Shown here one piece after another: positions 33,541 through 45,200 of a stretch of DNA of 64,000 bases (position 1 is its first letter; every line of letters starts with the position of its first letter). Source of the stretch: Chimonanthus salicifolius (taxonomy: Eukaryota > Streptophyta > Magnoliopsida > Laurales > Calycanthaceae); NCBI GenBank assembly GCA_013350335.1, contig CM023539.1:67925449-67989448 (forward strand), written 5' to 3'. The notes under the pieces are model-generated. The model saw nothing but the letters and a program-made list of their open reading frames with translations, had not been told where the DNA came from and searched no databases. The translations under genes and the position numbers were made by a program.

Positions 33541-35673
33541 AAATTTGTTAAATTAAAGAATAAGTGCCAACGGTCTAGATCACAAATTAATCTAATATCA
33601 TTTTTTTTTTTTTTTAAATTTCAAGAAGGCCTAAACAAAAGATAGGTCAAGCCTAATTTTAATTTGACTATCCTAACCTTTAATATTAAGATTTCAATTC
33701 AAAGTTGGTATGATCCAATTGGTGTTACTTAAATGCCTAACATTCTTGAGAGTAGGAACCTGTGGAGGGTATGGACTTTGGACCTTTGAATTCATCAGTG
33801 GTGGGCGATACAACTAAGAAATGACAACCACTTGGATGGTTGATTGGAACACCACTAAGAGATAAAATAAAAAATGTAGTTAAAAATATTTAAAAATAAC
33901 ATCAATTGATGAAATTGAGAAAAATTCGTTTAAGATAATTTGAGCATGTTCGTAGAAGTAACAACTAAGTACGAAGAAGAGAAAGCATACTGAAGAACTA
34001 AAATAAAATAGTTTTTGAAGAAAAAGGATATGTTAGAATGTTAAGTGAGATATCTATTGATTATAATTTTGGATAAAGCAATTTAAAATAGTAAAAATTA
34101 AAAAAACTGACTCTAAATAAATGAGATTAGTGATTCTTTGATGATGATGACGACGATGATGACAAGTGTATGCGCATTTAGTAAGGTCTAAAAAAAAAAT
34201 CGTTAGATGTGACTTGCTTTTCAAATTAGATTTAAATTAAAGCATAAAATTATATGATTAATAATTTAAATTTATTGGTCGTACATATATGATATCGGCC
34301 GATGTAACCGATATACTGATTTTTCGACCCCTAGAGTTTTATTCCATTACATGTTCTAAGTAGATAAAACTTGTTTTACCTCAACTCATCAACGGCCGAA
34401 TATTTGGAGCACTAGTGGGCTATTAGAGTTACTGGCATGAAAAAATAGGTGAAAAATAAATTTGTGAACTGGTTAAAAATAAACAATAACAATTTTTAAA
34501 ATAAAATAATTTTTAATAAAAACTGAACTACACAAGTCAAAATGCAAAATAACGTGCTAAAAACACTGATTTAAAATAAAAAACCAACATCGGCCGATAC
34601 TATGGTTGTACAGGTGATGCGATACGTATCAACCGTTTTTATTCTCTATAATTATAGGCATCGCACAATATATTTTTCATTTAGTTTCAAAACCATGGAT
34701 TTCTATTGGTATTTCTTGTTCTAAAATCTAAGTAGAATTTCTTATTCGAAAATCAACACTTGTTTCCAATAATCTTCATCTTGTTTGCATTTCTTGCATG
34801 TGAAAATGATTATCTTTGTGTGACCAAGTAATAAGTCTTAGTGTATATGGATAGAAAGGCGGAAGGCTTACATATGTTCCAACGACTAGTCAATTCAGAT
34901 GCCCTGAATACCTTAATTTTTAAAAAAAAAAAAACTAAAACAAGGTGTCTTTAAAGGGTAGAATCACAAGTGGGCCTAGTTTTGGGGTGGCCACTATTGG
35001 GCCGTATCAGCCACATTTAGGCTAATATTGGCCCATAAAATGAGCCCATAGTGGTGGACTGGTGGTATGATGATGTTGATCCTAAATCATTTCAACTATA
35101 AACCTAGCTTTTTAATTTTCTATTTTCTAGCATGAACTTTCTTACATTTAAATGATGACATGACAAAGATCAATCAGAATCTTTGAAGTTTGAACTTTAT
35201 TAAATTAAATTCTAAAATATTTTCTATTTTAAATATTTTCACTAGTTTTTTTTTTTTTAAAAAAAGTTTTTGTCATAACATGAAATTGGTGTGACAAATT
35301 CTTTCACTTAATTAAATTTAATTCTAATTTCTTTTTCATTTTTAACCATATTATTATTATTATTATTATAATCTTTTTGAGTGTGTATGTCAATCCAATG
35401 CCATAACTTTTTACTATAAAAGAAATAGAGAAAAGAGCTTAGATTATATGGTCAGCGTATGGAAATAATTTATTAAACTTATATATAAAAGTTAATCTCA
35501 GAAATTACGAGATAAATGATTTAGATAATGATGGAATAAAGAAATAATTCAATGTAAATTGGATCATAAAAATTAATGTGAACGTTGAATCACGTATCTT
35601 AGATTGAATTTTTAGATGAATTTAAAAACAAATGAAATACTCACCCATGAACTGGGTCGCATGGTATTACTTT
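33541..35673. other. AT-rich intergenic DNA
   Basis: No gene is supported. It contains short ATCGGCCGAT-family stretches near 34290 and 34590, a SINE 3' fragment at 34820-34935 and homopolymer runs. Confidence 0.5.
34820..34935 (+). mobile_element. SINE 3' fragment
   Basis: Contains gtgtatatggatagaaaggc followed by gcttacatatgttccaacgactagtcaattcagatg and an A tail at about 34919-34933. This matches the 3' half of the SINEs at 54681-54845 and 55935-56135. The tRNA-like head is missing. Confidence 0.55.
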
Positions 35674-35970
35674 GTGTACGAATTTATAGAGCCCACCAAA
35701 ATGAGGTGGTGATGGGACCGTTGGAATAGTCTTTCATTAAATATGTTGTCTATCAAAAAATTACCATGATTGGATTGATAAAGATATATATTCAAAGCTC
35801 TTAAATTTCATTATTTTAAATTACTTCTTAATTTATAAACTTTATGACATTTAAAAATATGACTTTATCAATCCGATCATAGTAATTTTTTATGGACAAT
35901 ATATTGAAGGAAAAACCATTCCAAATAGCCTATCAACACTCCATTCGGTGGCCCCAACACCTTGGTGTAC
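35674..35970. mobile_element. Hairpin MITE with about 100-base arms
   Basis: The left arm (35674-35775, with gcccaccaaaatgaggtggt and ttaccatgattggattgat) pairs with the right arm (about 35870-35970, with atcaatccgatcatagtaa and cggtggccccaacacc) over nearly its whole length. The loop is AT-rich. No ORF and no clear target duplication. Confidence 0.65.
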
Positions 35971-36267
35971 AGGTAATCTCCAGTGGATGTGAGCTGGGTC
36001 GTTCTTGTGAAATGTATGAAGATGTAACTCAATACAACTCGGCCGAGTTGGGGCAACAAGTTTTGTACTCAATGGCTAATCGAGTTGAGTTTTTCGCTTT
36101 ATGACGATGACAACTACGAATCCATGAGATCAAAAGTTAAACTTCCCATGACATTGCATTTCTCATTTCACTCTCGAACTCTCAAATTTCGCAATCATTT
36201 TCTGCTTGGCTTCAATAATTTCTGACTGCCCATGATTTGGTCTTCTTTCATGTGACGATGTTGATGG

Positions 36268-37085
36268 TCAATGATTCAATGAAGATTCAATTTTTATTTT
36301 TTGTCGATTCATTTTCAAGCTTTGTTTTGAATTAGATACAGAGAATTTGATTCATGTGAGGTGGGCCCCACAACTAAAGAAACAAAAAAGAAAAAAGAAA
36401 AAGAAAAAGAAAGGAGAAAGAAGAAGATGATAAGAGGAAAGGAGAAGAAGGTGAGATCTAGCCACCATTTTTGTTTCGGTTCTGCTCAAATTTTGAGAAT
36501 TTGCTCTTTACATCATGGAAAACTTATCTATCAGTTCGGACCGTAGATTCAACGTCTCCACAACCAACCTATTTCTCATATCCATTTTGTGAGATCTCTC
36601 TTTATGTTATTTTTATTATTGTTGTTGGAATCCACCTCTAGGTGAAGAATATGATGAACCAACAAGTTTGTGCTCTTGATGATGCTTTGTTCTGTAATTT
36701 AGCCAGAGAGAAACTTTGCAATCGCATTATTTTATAATAGAAGATTGATTCGGAGCTTATACTGTAGACGTAGACACACTGCATAACTATATAAATTTGG
36801 TGTCTTGTAGTTGGATTTATTTGGTTGGACTTTTTAGTTATTTATTGCTTGACAATTGTTGTTTTATTTACACAAAAGAGGAAAAATAGACTGGTTTTTT
36901 CCAACTATCAAAGAGTGAGTAATTACATGCTTGATCTTTCAATTGAAGAACAATCTGGAGTTTCTCTATGTTCTTGACTCCATTGCTTTGGATTGATTCA
37001 ATGAAGATTCAAAAAAAAAAAAATCGATTCATTTTTCGGGCTTTGTTCAAATTAGGTGATCATACAGAGAACCTGAGAGGTGAGA
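36268..37085. repeat. Diverged direct duplication
   Basis: About 36268-36360 (attcaatgaagattcaattt, then tcgattcattttcaagc and tacagagaatttgattc) reappears at about 36985-37085. A second phrase (ctggagtttctctatgttc) recurs at about 37128 as ctggagcttctgtatgttc. The intervening DNA is non-coding. Confidence 0.45.
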
Positions 37086-37570
37086 GTGAGTGATTCCAAC
37101 CTTTGTCTGTCATTGAAGAAGACGAATCTGGAGCTTCTGTATGTTCTTGACTTGATGCTTTACAGTGGAGCATCAAGTGACTCTTCATGGAAATGGATTG
37201 ACAGTTGTCAATTGATGATAATGGAGAGTTTTCTTCTGTATTATGTATAAGTCCCTCGAGTCCACTGTCTAGTCTCTATCTCATGTAGGATTTCTCTCTG
37301 CCATTTTGGCCAACTTCATTACAATTGTTTTTCCTATTTGAGTACATTATTTGGCTATTACAATGCTTCCATGGACCCAATAAGTCGATTGGCCCATTCC
37401 CATGCCAGCTTAGTATTACATTGAGAGGGATTGAGAGGGACTAGATTGTCTCATTGGTTTTCTTTCCAATGCTTGTCATCTAAGTTATGTCGTTGAGAGA
37501 GTGACAGATGAAGATAGGAGAAATTATTCATTGTAAACCAGCGGAGTTTCCCACTCTACTTCACTGGCAA

Positions 37571-37770
37571 ATTCTTTTCTCTATCAATCCATGCACATAG
37601 AGTTTTCCATCCTCCTCCATTTGGTGCGGGTCATCATAATTCAACCACCTGGAACTAGAGTCATAATCGGCTTTATTTCTCTATCAATCCACGCACATGG
37701 AGTTTTCCATCCTCTTCCACTTGGTGCGGGCCATCACAACCCCTCCACCTGAAACTAGAGTTGTAATCAG
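37571..37770. repeat. 100-bp tandem duplication
   Basis: Two adjacent units of exactly 100 bases (37571-37670 and 37671-37770). Each has ctatcaatccatgcacat, agttttccatcctc and ggtgcgggtcatca, with about ten differences between units. It runs directly into the TGTAA repeat at 37784, so it may be part of a larger element. Confidence 0.85.
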
Positions 37771-37783
37771 TTCCGATACTATC

Positions 37784-38010
37784 TGTAACGACTCTGCCCC
37801 AACCAGTTTGATATTGTCCACTTGGGCCTCACATACATGCCCTCACAGTTTTGCTTTGGGATGTGCGCCCATACTCACCCCAAAAGACCTCATGCTATGA
37901 GAAGGGAAAAGTGTTGCTTAAATTCCCAAGACTAGAATAGCTCCTATGCGATGTGGGACTTCATTCCCACTCCATCAGCATCAATTGTCAATTTTCTCTT
38001 TTTTTCATGT
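37784..38010. repeat. Dispersed TGTAA...gatgtgggac repeat, copy c
   Basis: Starts tgtaacgactctgcccc and contains gcgatgtgggacttcattc. It is similar in order to 6303-6562 and 6669-6925 but more diverged. Confidence 0.5.
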
Positions 38011-38431
38011 ATAGTGAAGTTCTCCTTTTTTCACTAGCAATTTTATCAACATTATGTTCAGGACTTTTCATCCCTGACCATTGCCGCCACCTCAGATTAA
38101 AGAAACTGAGTACCATCTGGGTCAGGCCATCACATGGGCTAGGCCTAAATGTTGACATCTATAGTAGCAATGCGGCCCATTAAAAAAAATGAAAATTGAG
38201 GAATATCCAATACCCCAATGCCGCATATGTGCATAATTTCCTGAGCAATAGAATATTTGTTATAAAAAATTATGAGAAACATAATATAGAAATAATAATA
38301 TGTTGTAATTTTTAATATAGTTTCATGAGGATGAATTAATCTATCATCCATTTGAAATAATGGTGAAAAACTATTGGAAAGTTAGACAATAAATTCATTC
38401 ATCCTCATAAAAATAATTATGAAAATTACAA

Positions 38432-38559
38432 GATAAAGGTGTAGCTCAAGGGGTAATCTCCTGCCTCATGAAGTAGGAGGTGTCACATTCAAGTTCTATG
38501 GCCTCACCTGGTGTGCCCGTGGGAGTTTTATGTTGAATTTTCCACATGTAAATTTAAAA
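38432..38559 (+). mobile_element. tRNA-derived SINE
   Basis: It has an A-box-like gtagctcaaggggta and a B-box-like cacattcaagttctatgg about 45 bases downstream, then a 3' end tgttgaattttccacatgtaa running into A. The 10-base aaaattacaa flanks it on both sides (38422-38431 and 38560-38569), as expected for a LINE-mobilised insertion. The element at 51045-51185 has a similar tail. Confidence 0.7.
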
Positions 38560-38569
38560 AAAATTACAA

Positions 38570-41007
38570 CATATTATAATTTCTGAGACAAAATCGATGT
38601 GGCTAACACCCAATTTAAGAGAGAACATAGAAAATGTTTACCATACCATTCAATTGACAAATGGATGATCAATTCTCTAGACAATTTATTATCTTTGCTC
38701 AATCATTAAACCATAGACTAAAATATAAGCAGAGCCCCATGCATATGAGGAAAATAAAGCACAGCTTGATTTTTTTGAGACAACACATGTCTGCCTAACT
38801 CCTAACTGATGGATTGGATCTTGTAAAGACCCAAATGGTTTTTCTTTTGACTTAACAAGACTCAAGATATTCCAAATTCATGGCCCCATTTAATTGTGGT
38901 TCACGACTAGTTTCATGTGTGTGGAGTAGGCTTACAAAAGAATTTGGTAATGCCAAAAGATTTAAAGGAATGATTGAAGACTCTTTGGTATGTGATAAGG
39001 TAAGTTTTTGAATGAAGGTGACCACATATTTCAAACCCAAAGAGTATGTGGTTGATATTGTATTTTTGACACATATTACTAAATTATTATATAGGAACCC
39101 CCTAAGGCAAGTAAAGAGGAGAAGACCAAATAAATTTGTAAATTTTATGAGAGTTGAAAAAGATTGTTCGATTATAGTTATTTAGTTCATTATAATTAGT
39201 CATGAAGTACAAGTTACTTTTTTTTTTATAGTTCGTTGTTCGATTGGTCGAATAATTTGATTTTGATTCGATGTAATTCACAAATTAAATCAATCTATTT
39301 TGATACTTTTATTTTTATTTATAAGATGACTATTTTAAAATATTTATATTTTTCTGTTGAAAACATATGCAAGTAATAAGTAAATTTTCTATGACTATAT
39401 TACTATATACTTCAACAAACCATTTAAGACTAAATACATATTAGTAGTGAGCATGTTGATAATCCTATTAATAAATTGATGGAACTAGGCCTATCGACCT
39501 TGTGAAATAGTTGAAATTATATTTAATTGAAAATATTAAATTAATTCATGGAAGCAAGTGAACTTGAACTACAAATTTGATGAGTTAAAAAAAGGAACCT
39601 ACTCTTATGAACTAGTTGTTGGCCAAATAGCTAAATCTACATTCCCCATACTGGTAATTCATTGGCATATGTTGTTAATTTCGTGACTAAGTCCTTATAA
39701 GTCTGAACCAAGCCTTTGGAAGAACATTAAAGTCAGATCAAGCTTGAAGATCGGAAGACTCTAAAAGGACATCCAAGTAAGATCAAGCCTAAAAGACCAC
39801 AAGCTAAAAAAGATCAGAAAATCAAAAGCGGCAAAGAAAGTTAGATCTCATGAATGCCATCCAAACTCAGGTATACTGGACCATAGGACAAATCTTGACC
39901 TTAGGATCATTGGATAAAAATGATTATGTGTTAAATTGGGCTCCTAAGGTAGTAGTAAGTGACCAATGAAGTAGCTCTCATGATCAAATGTTAAATTTTG
40001 CTATCACAATCATGTACACAGTCAAACTCATATGATTGTGGAAGAACAATCAGAAAAGAGCTCTTCATTTGAAAAATGAACCACTAAGCTTCAAAATAAA
40101 ATAATCAACAGTGATTTCTAAATCTTGGATACCAGTCGAACTAACCTGAAAACCGGTCGATTGATCTTGTCTGTACTCGGACGAACTAAGACTCATTATC
40201 GAATGATCCGACTAAATAACCGGATGACCTAATTCCACGGCTTAACAATTTGAAATTCATAGTTCAAGAAAAGTCAAAATAGCCATTGTGAAGTCAAACT
40301 CGACCATTGGATTTTTACCGTTGAGTTTCGACCATTGCAAAATCCAGTCGACCGAACTGTAATTTTTGAACGACCGAATTAGACTTAAACCTTGGGACCT
40401 TTCCCTGTTTAAACCAGCTCTAACTTGAGAAAAGTAGAGCCCTTGAAGCTGAAATGTCACATTCCATTTTCTTGTTGTTGTAATCCATTGTTATTGGGAT
40501 CTCATCTAGAGGGGATTCATTGTAAATGTGATAGTATAAATTTCAATTTACTGCTCAAAGCTAAGGCAGTATGTGAATGATTTTCTTCTCTCACTGTTAA
40601 CTCTCTTTATGTTACAAAGGTCATTTCAGAAATCTGAAAGCCTTGGGACCATGTCTTCCTCCCCCACTAGGGTCAACTCTAACCCCACAAATGGTTCTTT
40701 CATGTCTCTGTTTTAATCTTCTATCCCTCCCCTTCCCAAATCTTAACCCGACCTTCTCAATAAAGCCAAATGGTTCCATTTATTTGGTTTGATTGTCCCA
40801 GTTTCTTCAGTTTCTTAGGGTTGCAAATTGCAATATTTGGCTATAACAAGACCTGATATATATTATTCTGTCAACTAAATTTGCTATTTTATGCATGCCC
40901 TGCATCAGTTCATTGGACTGCTGTAAAATGAATTCTTCGTTATTTGAAAGAAGCTGTGAATTTATGGCCTACGAATTAAACAATCTACCTCAATCTGATT
41001 AATTACT
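38570..41007. other. Intergenic DNA, probably decayed retroelement
   Basis: No gene. At about 40120-40400 repeated gaccga/ggtcga words of the kind seen in some copia LTRs occur. About 40583-40625 resembles about 41598-41640 (ttttcttctctcactgttaactc against ctttcttctctcattgtcaac), which could be paired LTR remnants around the copia fragment. Confidence 0.4.
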
Positions 41008-41476
41008 TACTCTGATGCTGATTGGGCTGGTAACCCAGATGTTCAAAGATCATCGACAAGTGAGTATTGTGTTTACCTTAGGTGGAAATCTTCTCTTGGA
41101 GTTTTAAGAAGCAAAAAACAGTAGCTCAGTCCAGCACTGAGTCAGAATATCGAAGATTGGCCAATACATCTACTTAGCTAAGTTGGATTAAATCACTTTT
41201 ACTAGATTTGGGTGTCTATCTCAAAGATCCTCCATTAATTTGGTATGACAACCAATCTCACTTTCAATCCGTTTTTTTCAATGACGCACTAAACATATTG
41301 AGATTGATTTTCACTTTGCACATGAGCGGATTGAAAAAATAGAGAGTTCGCTGTCAAATTCATCTCTACAATTCATCAAGTTGCTGATATATTTACACAA
41401 GGTCTGTCATCACAAAAATCTCATTTTCCACGAGACAAAGCTGACAGTCACTGATCAGACTATCATCTTGCAGGGG
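41008..41476 (+). mobile_element. Ty1/copia RNase H relic
   Basis: Encodes YSDADWAGNPDVQRSSTSEY, the RNase H start typical of Ty1/copia, then decays with stops (at SKKQ* and later). Further copia-like words follow (WYDNQS-like near 41240, a LPxxxF-like end near 41400). A purine tract tgcagggg at about 41469-41476 is where the 3' LTR would begin. Most of the element is deleted. Confidence 0.75.
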
Positions 41477-42056
41477 TATATCAAAGATAAAACTAAGATT
41501 ACTTTCAGTCGTTTCTTCATTTGAAATTTGTATATCGAAATTCTGTTTTTGTTTAAAATCAGCCTCTATTTGAATTCAAATACTGTTGTAATCAACTTTC
41601 TTCTCTCATTGTCAACTTTCTTTAGTTTGCATCTCAGTTTATTTCAAATATTTTCCACTTTCATGTCTTTCATTGGCTAATTACTGATCTTTCAACATTA
41701 CATTTAAGATAAATTTTCAACACTCTGTTGTCCACTTCAGTTCCAAACACGGCACCTTGAGTTGTCGGACCCATTTCCACATCTGTCTCCTTCATGGAAT
41801 CTGGCCCTATGGGTACATACAAAGTACAAAATACAAAGATTGCCAGGGCCCAAGCCCTAATTACCCTTAGTAAAGCAATTAATCCACAGGGAATTTACGT
41901 CACAGAAGAATTTGGCTACTTCAATGGCGCCAGAAAGAGCAAACGGACTCACTCAGCAAGGATATGATACCCAAAGAAGCTCTTTTTCTCTTAAAGAAGG
42001 TGTGCTATTGGACATGGTCTTTAATGTGGGTCCCTCTTATTCATGACAAGTGTCAT

Positions 42057-42064
42057 TATATAAA
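42057..42064 (+). promoter_or_regulatory. TATA box of TAC1
   Basis: TATATAAA stands 122 bases before the start codon of the TAC1 gene. Transcription would start about 30 bases downstream, leaving a leader of roughly 90-100 bases with no upstream ATG long enough to matter. Inferred from position and consensus only. Confidence 0.5.
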
Positions 42065-42185
42065 GCCTCCATTGAGGTTCCCAGGTATTTTTGCAATTGC
42101 ATCTCCCTCATCTTCTCCACAAGTTGAGCAGCTGTTCTTCTTCTTCATCCACTTTTCTGCATGATTTTCTAGAGAGAGAAAAGAA

Positions 42186-42213
42186 ATGAAGGTAGAGCTT
42201 AGATTCTTATCCC

Positions 42214-42274
<61 letters not shown>

Positions 42275-45200
42275 TTTTAAAAGAATGAACTCCAAAATGG
42301 GTTTGCTTTGCTTCTTCTGTGGTTTGATTATTCACCTAATCCTGCTTATGGTTTTTCTAATCTCGATTTGTTTTTATTTTTCCATATTATTAGATCTTTG
42401 ATTGGATGCACCGAAAGTTGCAGCACTGTGATGGGTACTCTGTTGTTTCTCATAAGAAAGGTGCATTTTTCTATTCTTTTTTTCTCACTCTTTCTATTTG
42501 TCTGCATATCTTCTTTCTTTCTATCTATGTTGAGTAAAGAATGGTAAAAATCATGCATTTTTGTTGGCATTTGATTTGTTTGGATTAAGAGAAAATAAAC
42601 TTTCGAAGAAATTCTTTAAAGAATTTTGTAGGTGAATGATCTCACTTGTTTTCATTGTTGGGTTAATTATTGGAAAGAAAAAAAAAACTTTGACAAAAGT
42701 TGAAAAGGAAAAAAATCTTCTGAATTTTATATTCTTTCCCTGAGCATTTCTTACCATTTTAAAAGAAAATATCATCGAGTACAATCTGCATAAAATGGTA
42801 AAAAATGCCCATATCATTGAGGGCCACTCTCTATAACTTTTTACCTGATATGCATGTGTACAGAATAGAAGGGTTACACGTGTTTCAAATATTAATTAAG
42901 TTAGAGGCATGAATACCTTGATATTCGAAAAAAGAGTACAAGATGCATTTTCTATTATTCAGTAAGTTAACAAACTAGTGATTTGAGTGGAGCTAATCAT
43001 CTAATTGAATCTCTTCCATCGTGTTGATCAACGGCTAGAGTCGTTCGATCAAGGCAATGGACAATATTAAGGTGGGTCCCACGGGAATTTTCTGTTGACT
43101 ATTGTGATCTTTGCTTCTTACCCAGATGGGTTGGATGACGACGGCAGGAGGCCGTCAACACTTACGTGGAAGCGTGACGCTGAAGCGCCACTCCTCCGTC
43201 AGGACCAAGTGACCCTTATCAAAGATCTTGACGGCTGGCATGACGGCATTCTAGCCATCGGCACCTTCGGCCTCGAGCACTACCCGTTCTTCGACGAATA
43301 TTCCGTTCCAGATGAGAAATATTCCGTCACTGAGATGGAGTCCCAGCACGTGGAAGCTGAAGAAGAAGAAGAAGAAGAAGAGCTGGATCCGACGGAAATG
43401 AAAGCCTTGGAGCAAGATCTGGTGAGGAATTTTGCAGCCGACAACGGAGCAGGCGGCAAGGGAAAGGAAATGCTGAAATCCAGAGGTCCGTTTGGTGGGT
43501 CGCCGGATTTGGATGGTGAGGATGCGAAGACGAAGAAGAAGGGAGAGAGAACGACGTTGGCAGACCTTTTCTCTGCCGATCCAACTTTCTCTGCTACTGA
43601 AAAATGTAAGGCAGATGAAATGAAGAGCTCATCAATGAAATCTGGGAAGAAGAAGAAGAAACAAGTACAGTCACTCGCTAAGAAGCTGGTCCCATGGAAG
43701 GAAGACGGTTATTCTCGTCCAACAGCTAAACTACACGGAGTACATTCTCTCTCTCTCTCTCTAAAGTTAATCAATTTCTTAGGCTTGTAGGTAATCTCAT
43801 TTATTAATTAAATTAGTCTCTCTAATAATAAAATTAGTCTCTCTATCTCTACCCATGGTGCAAGCAACTACTAATAACAAAACAAGGATAGTTTTGGAAT
43901 AGTTTAGTTGGCTCTCATATGTTCAAGAATCAGTCTCACCTTAACCAACACCTATTAATCTCTCTCATAATAAAATTAGTCTCTCTATCTCTACAGTTGG
44001 TGCAATTAGGACTGCAACTCGGGTCGGGCGGGGCAGATTTCTTAAAATCCAACCCGACCGGAGTTGATATATATGGAACCCGACTCGAATTCTCAACCCG
44101 AACTCTAGAACCCGACCCGACCCAAATTCTGACCCGACCCACATTATAAACCCATTTTAGCCTAATTTTAGCCGGGTTAGGTCCGGTCGGGTCTGATTAA
44201 CTTGTAAAATCCTCAACCCGGCCCGATCCGAATTTCATGCGGGTTTTTATCTTCTCAAACCGACCCGACCCGCTGGCCCGAAAGTCTCGACCCAACCCGC
44301 ATGATTTCTCGGGTCGGGTCATGCGGGTCAGGCCAAAACCGGACCCAAGTTGCAGCCCTAGGTGCAATCAACCTCTAATAAGAAAACACGAGTAGTTTAG
44401 TTCGCTCTCATATATTCATAGAATTTGTCTCAATAGGACCCAACCCGAGAATCAGTGGGTTTGGGTTATATATTTGTATATTTCGGGTCTGGTTGAGTTG
44501 GTAAAATAAAAACTTTCATGAAATTTGGATCAGGTTGAGTTGAGAAATTTAAAATCAACTCGACGTAACTCGATTCGACCCGCTTGCACTAAGTTATAAA
44601 ACACCACTGGAGTTGACTCGAGTCAGATTGGGTTGAGTAATTCGGGTCAACAATTCGAATCAGGTTCAATAAACTTTGACATAAGTTGAGTTTATTAAAA
44701 CCTGAACTGACACGACCCGAGTTTCAGTCCTAACTCTCACCTTAGAAAACTCCTATTATTAAAAAATAATTTTAAATTAATTCGATATTTAAAAGTTAAT
44801 GAAATTAAACTAAAAGCTGATAGGTGAAGTTACTGTTTTAATTTTACTTGACTTTAAGAGAAAAAAATAATCTTTGATTAGTTTAGAGAGTATTTTCTTT
44901 AATCTATTTTCGAAATATAATGAAGATGGCAAACTTGCTGAAAAAGAACACTCATCTTCCATCCAATTCACAGGACAAGTGGGACCAACATGGGAATAAA
45001 GAAAAATAAGGGGTGGTGGAGAGTTGCAAGTGAAGAAGATTGGATTGTCTAGTCAGCTTGTTTCTTGATATGGTCATATCAATCTAGGGCCCATCTAATA
45101 AGTGATTTGAGCTCATACAGGTGGTCAAGTTGTCACACTTATGCCCTAGAGGACACTAAATAATAGGATGATTGTAAGTTGGGTCAACAAAAGTGTAGTT

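Noticed and set aside
35892..36104. Short plus-strand ORF near the hairpin MITE
   Set aside because: Lies half inside the MITE arm, with no domain and no splice support.
37571..37770. CRISPR-like or regulatory repeat array
   Set aside because: Only two long adjacent units, with no spacers, in a plant nuclear sequence.
38432..38559. tRNA gene
   Set aside because: A- and B-box-like words are present, but no cloverleaf can be drawn and it has a SINE tail with flanking duplications.
42186..42401. ORF with an Ile-Tyr repeat continuing from the TAC1 start codon
   Set aside because: Translation of the (TA)26 intron repeat; splicing after ATGAAG removes it.
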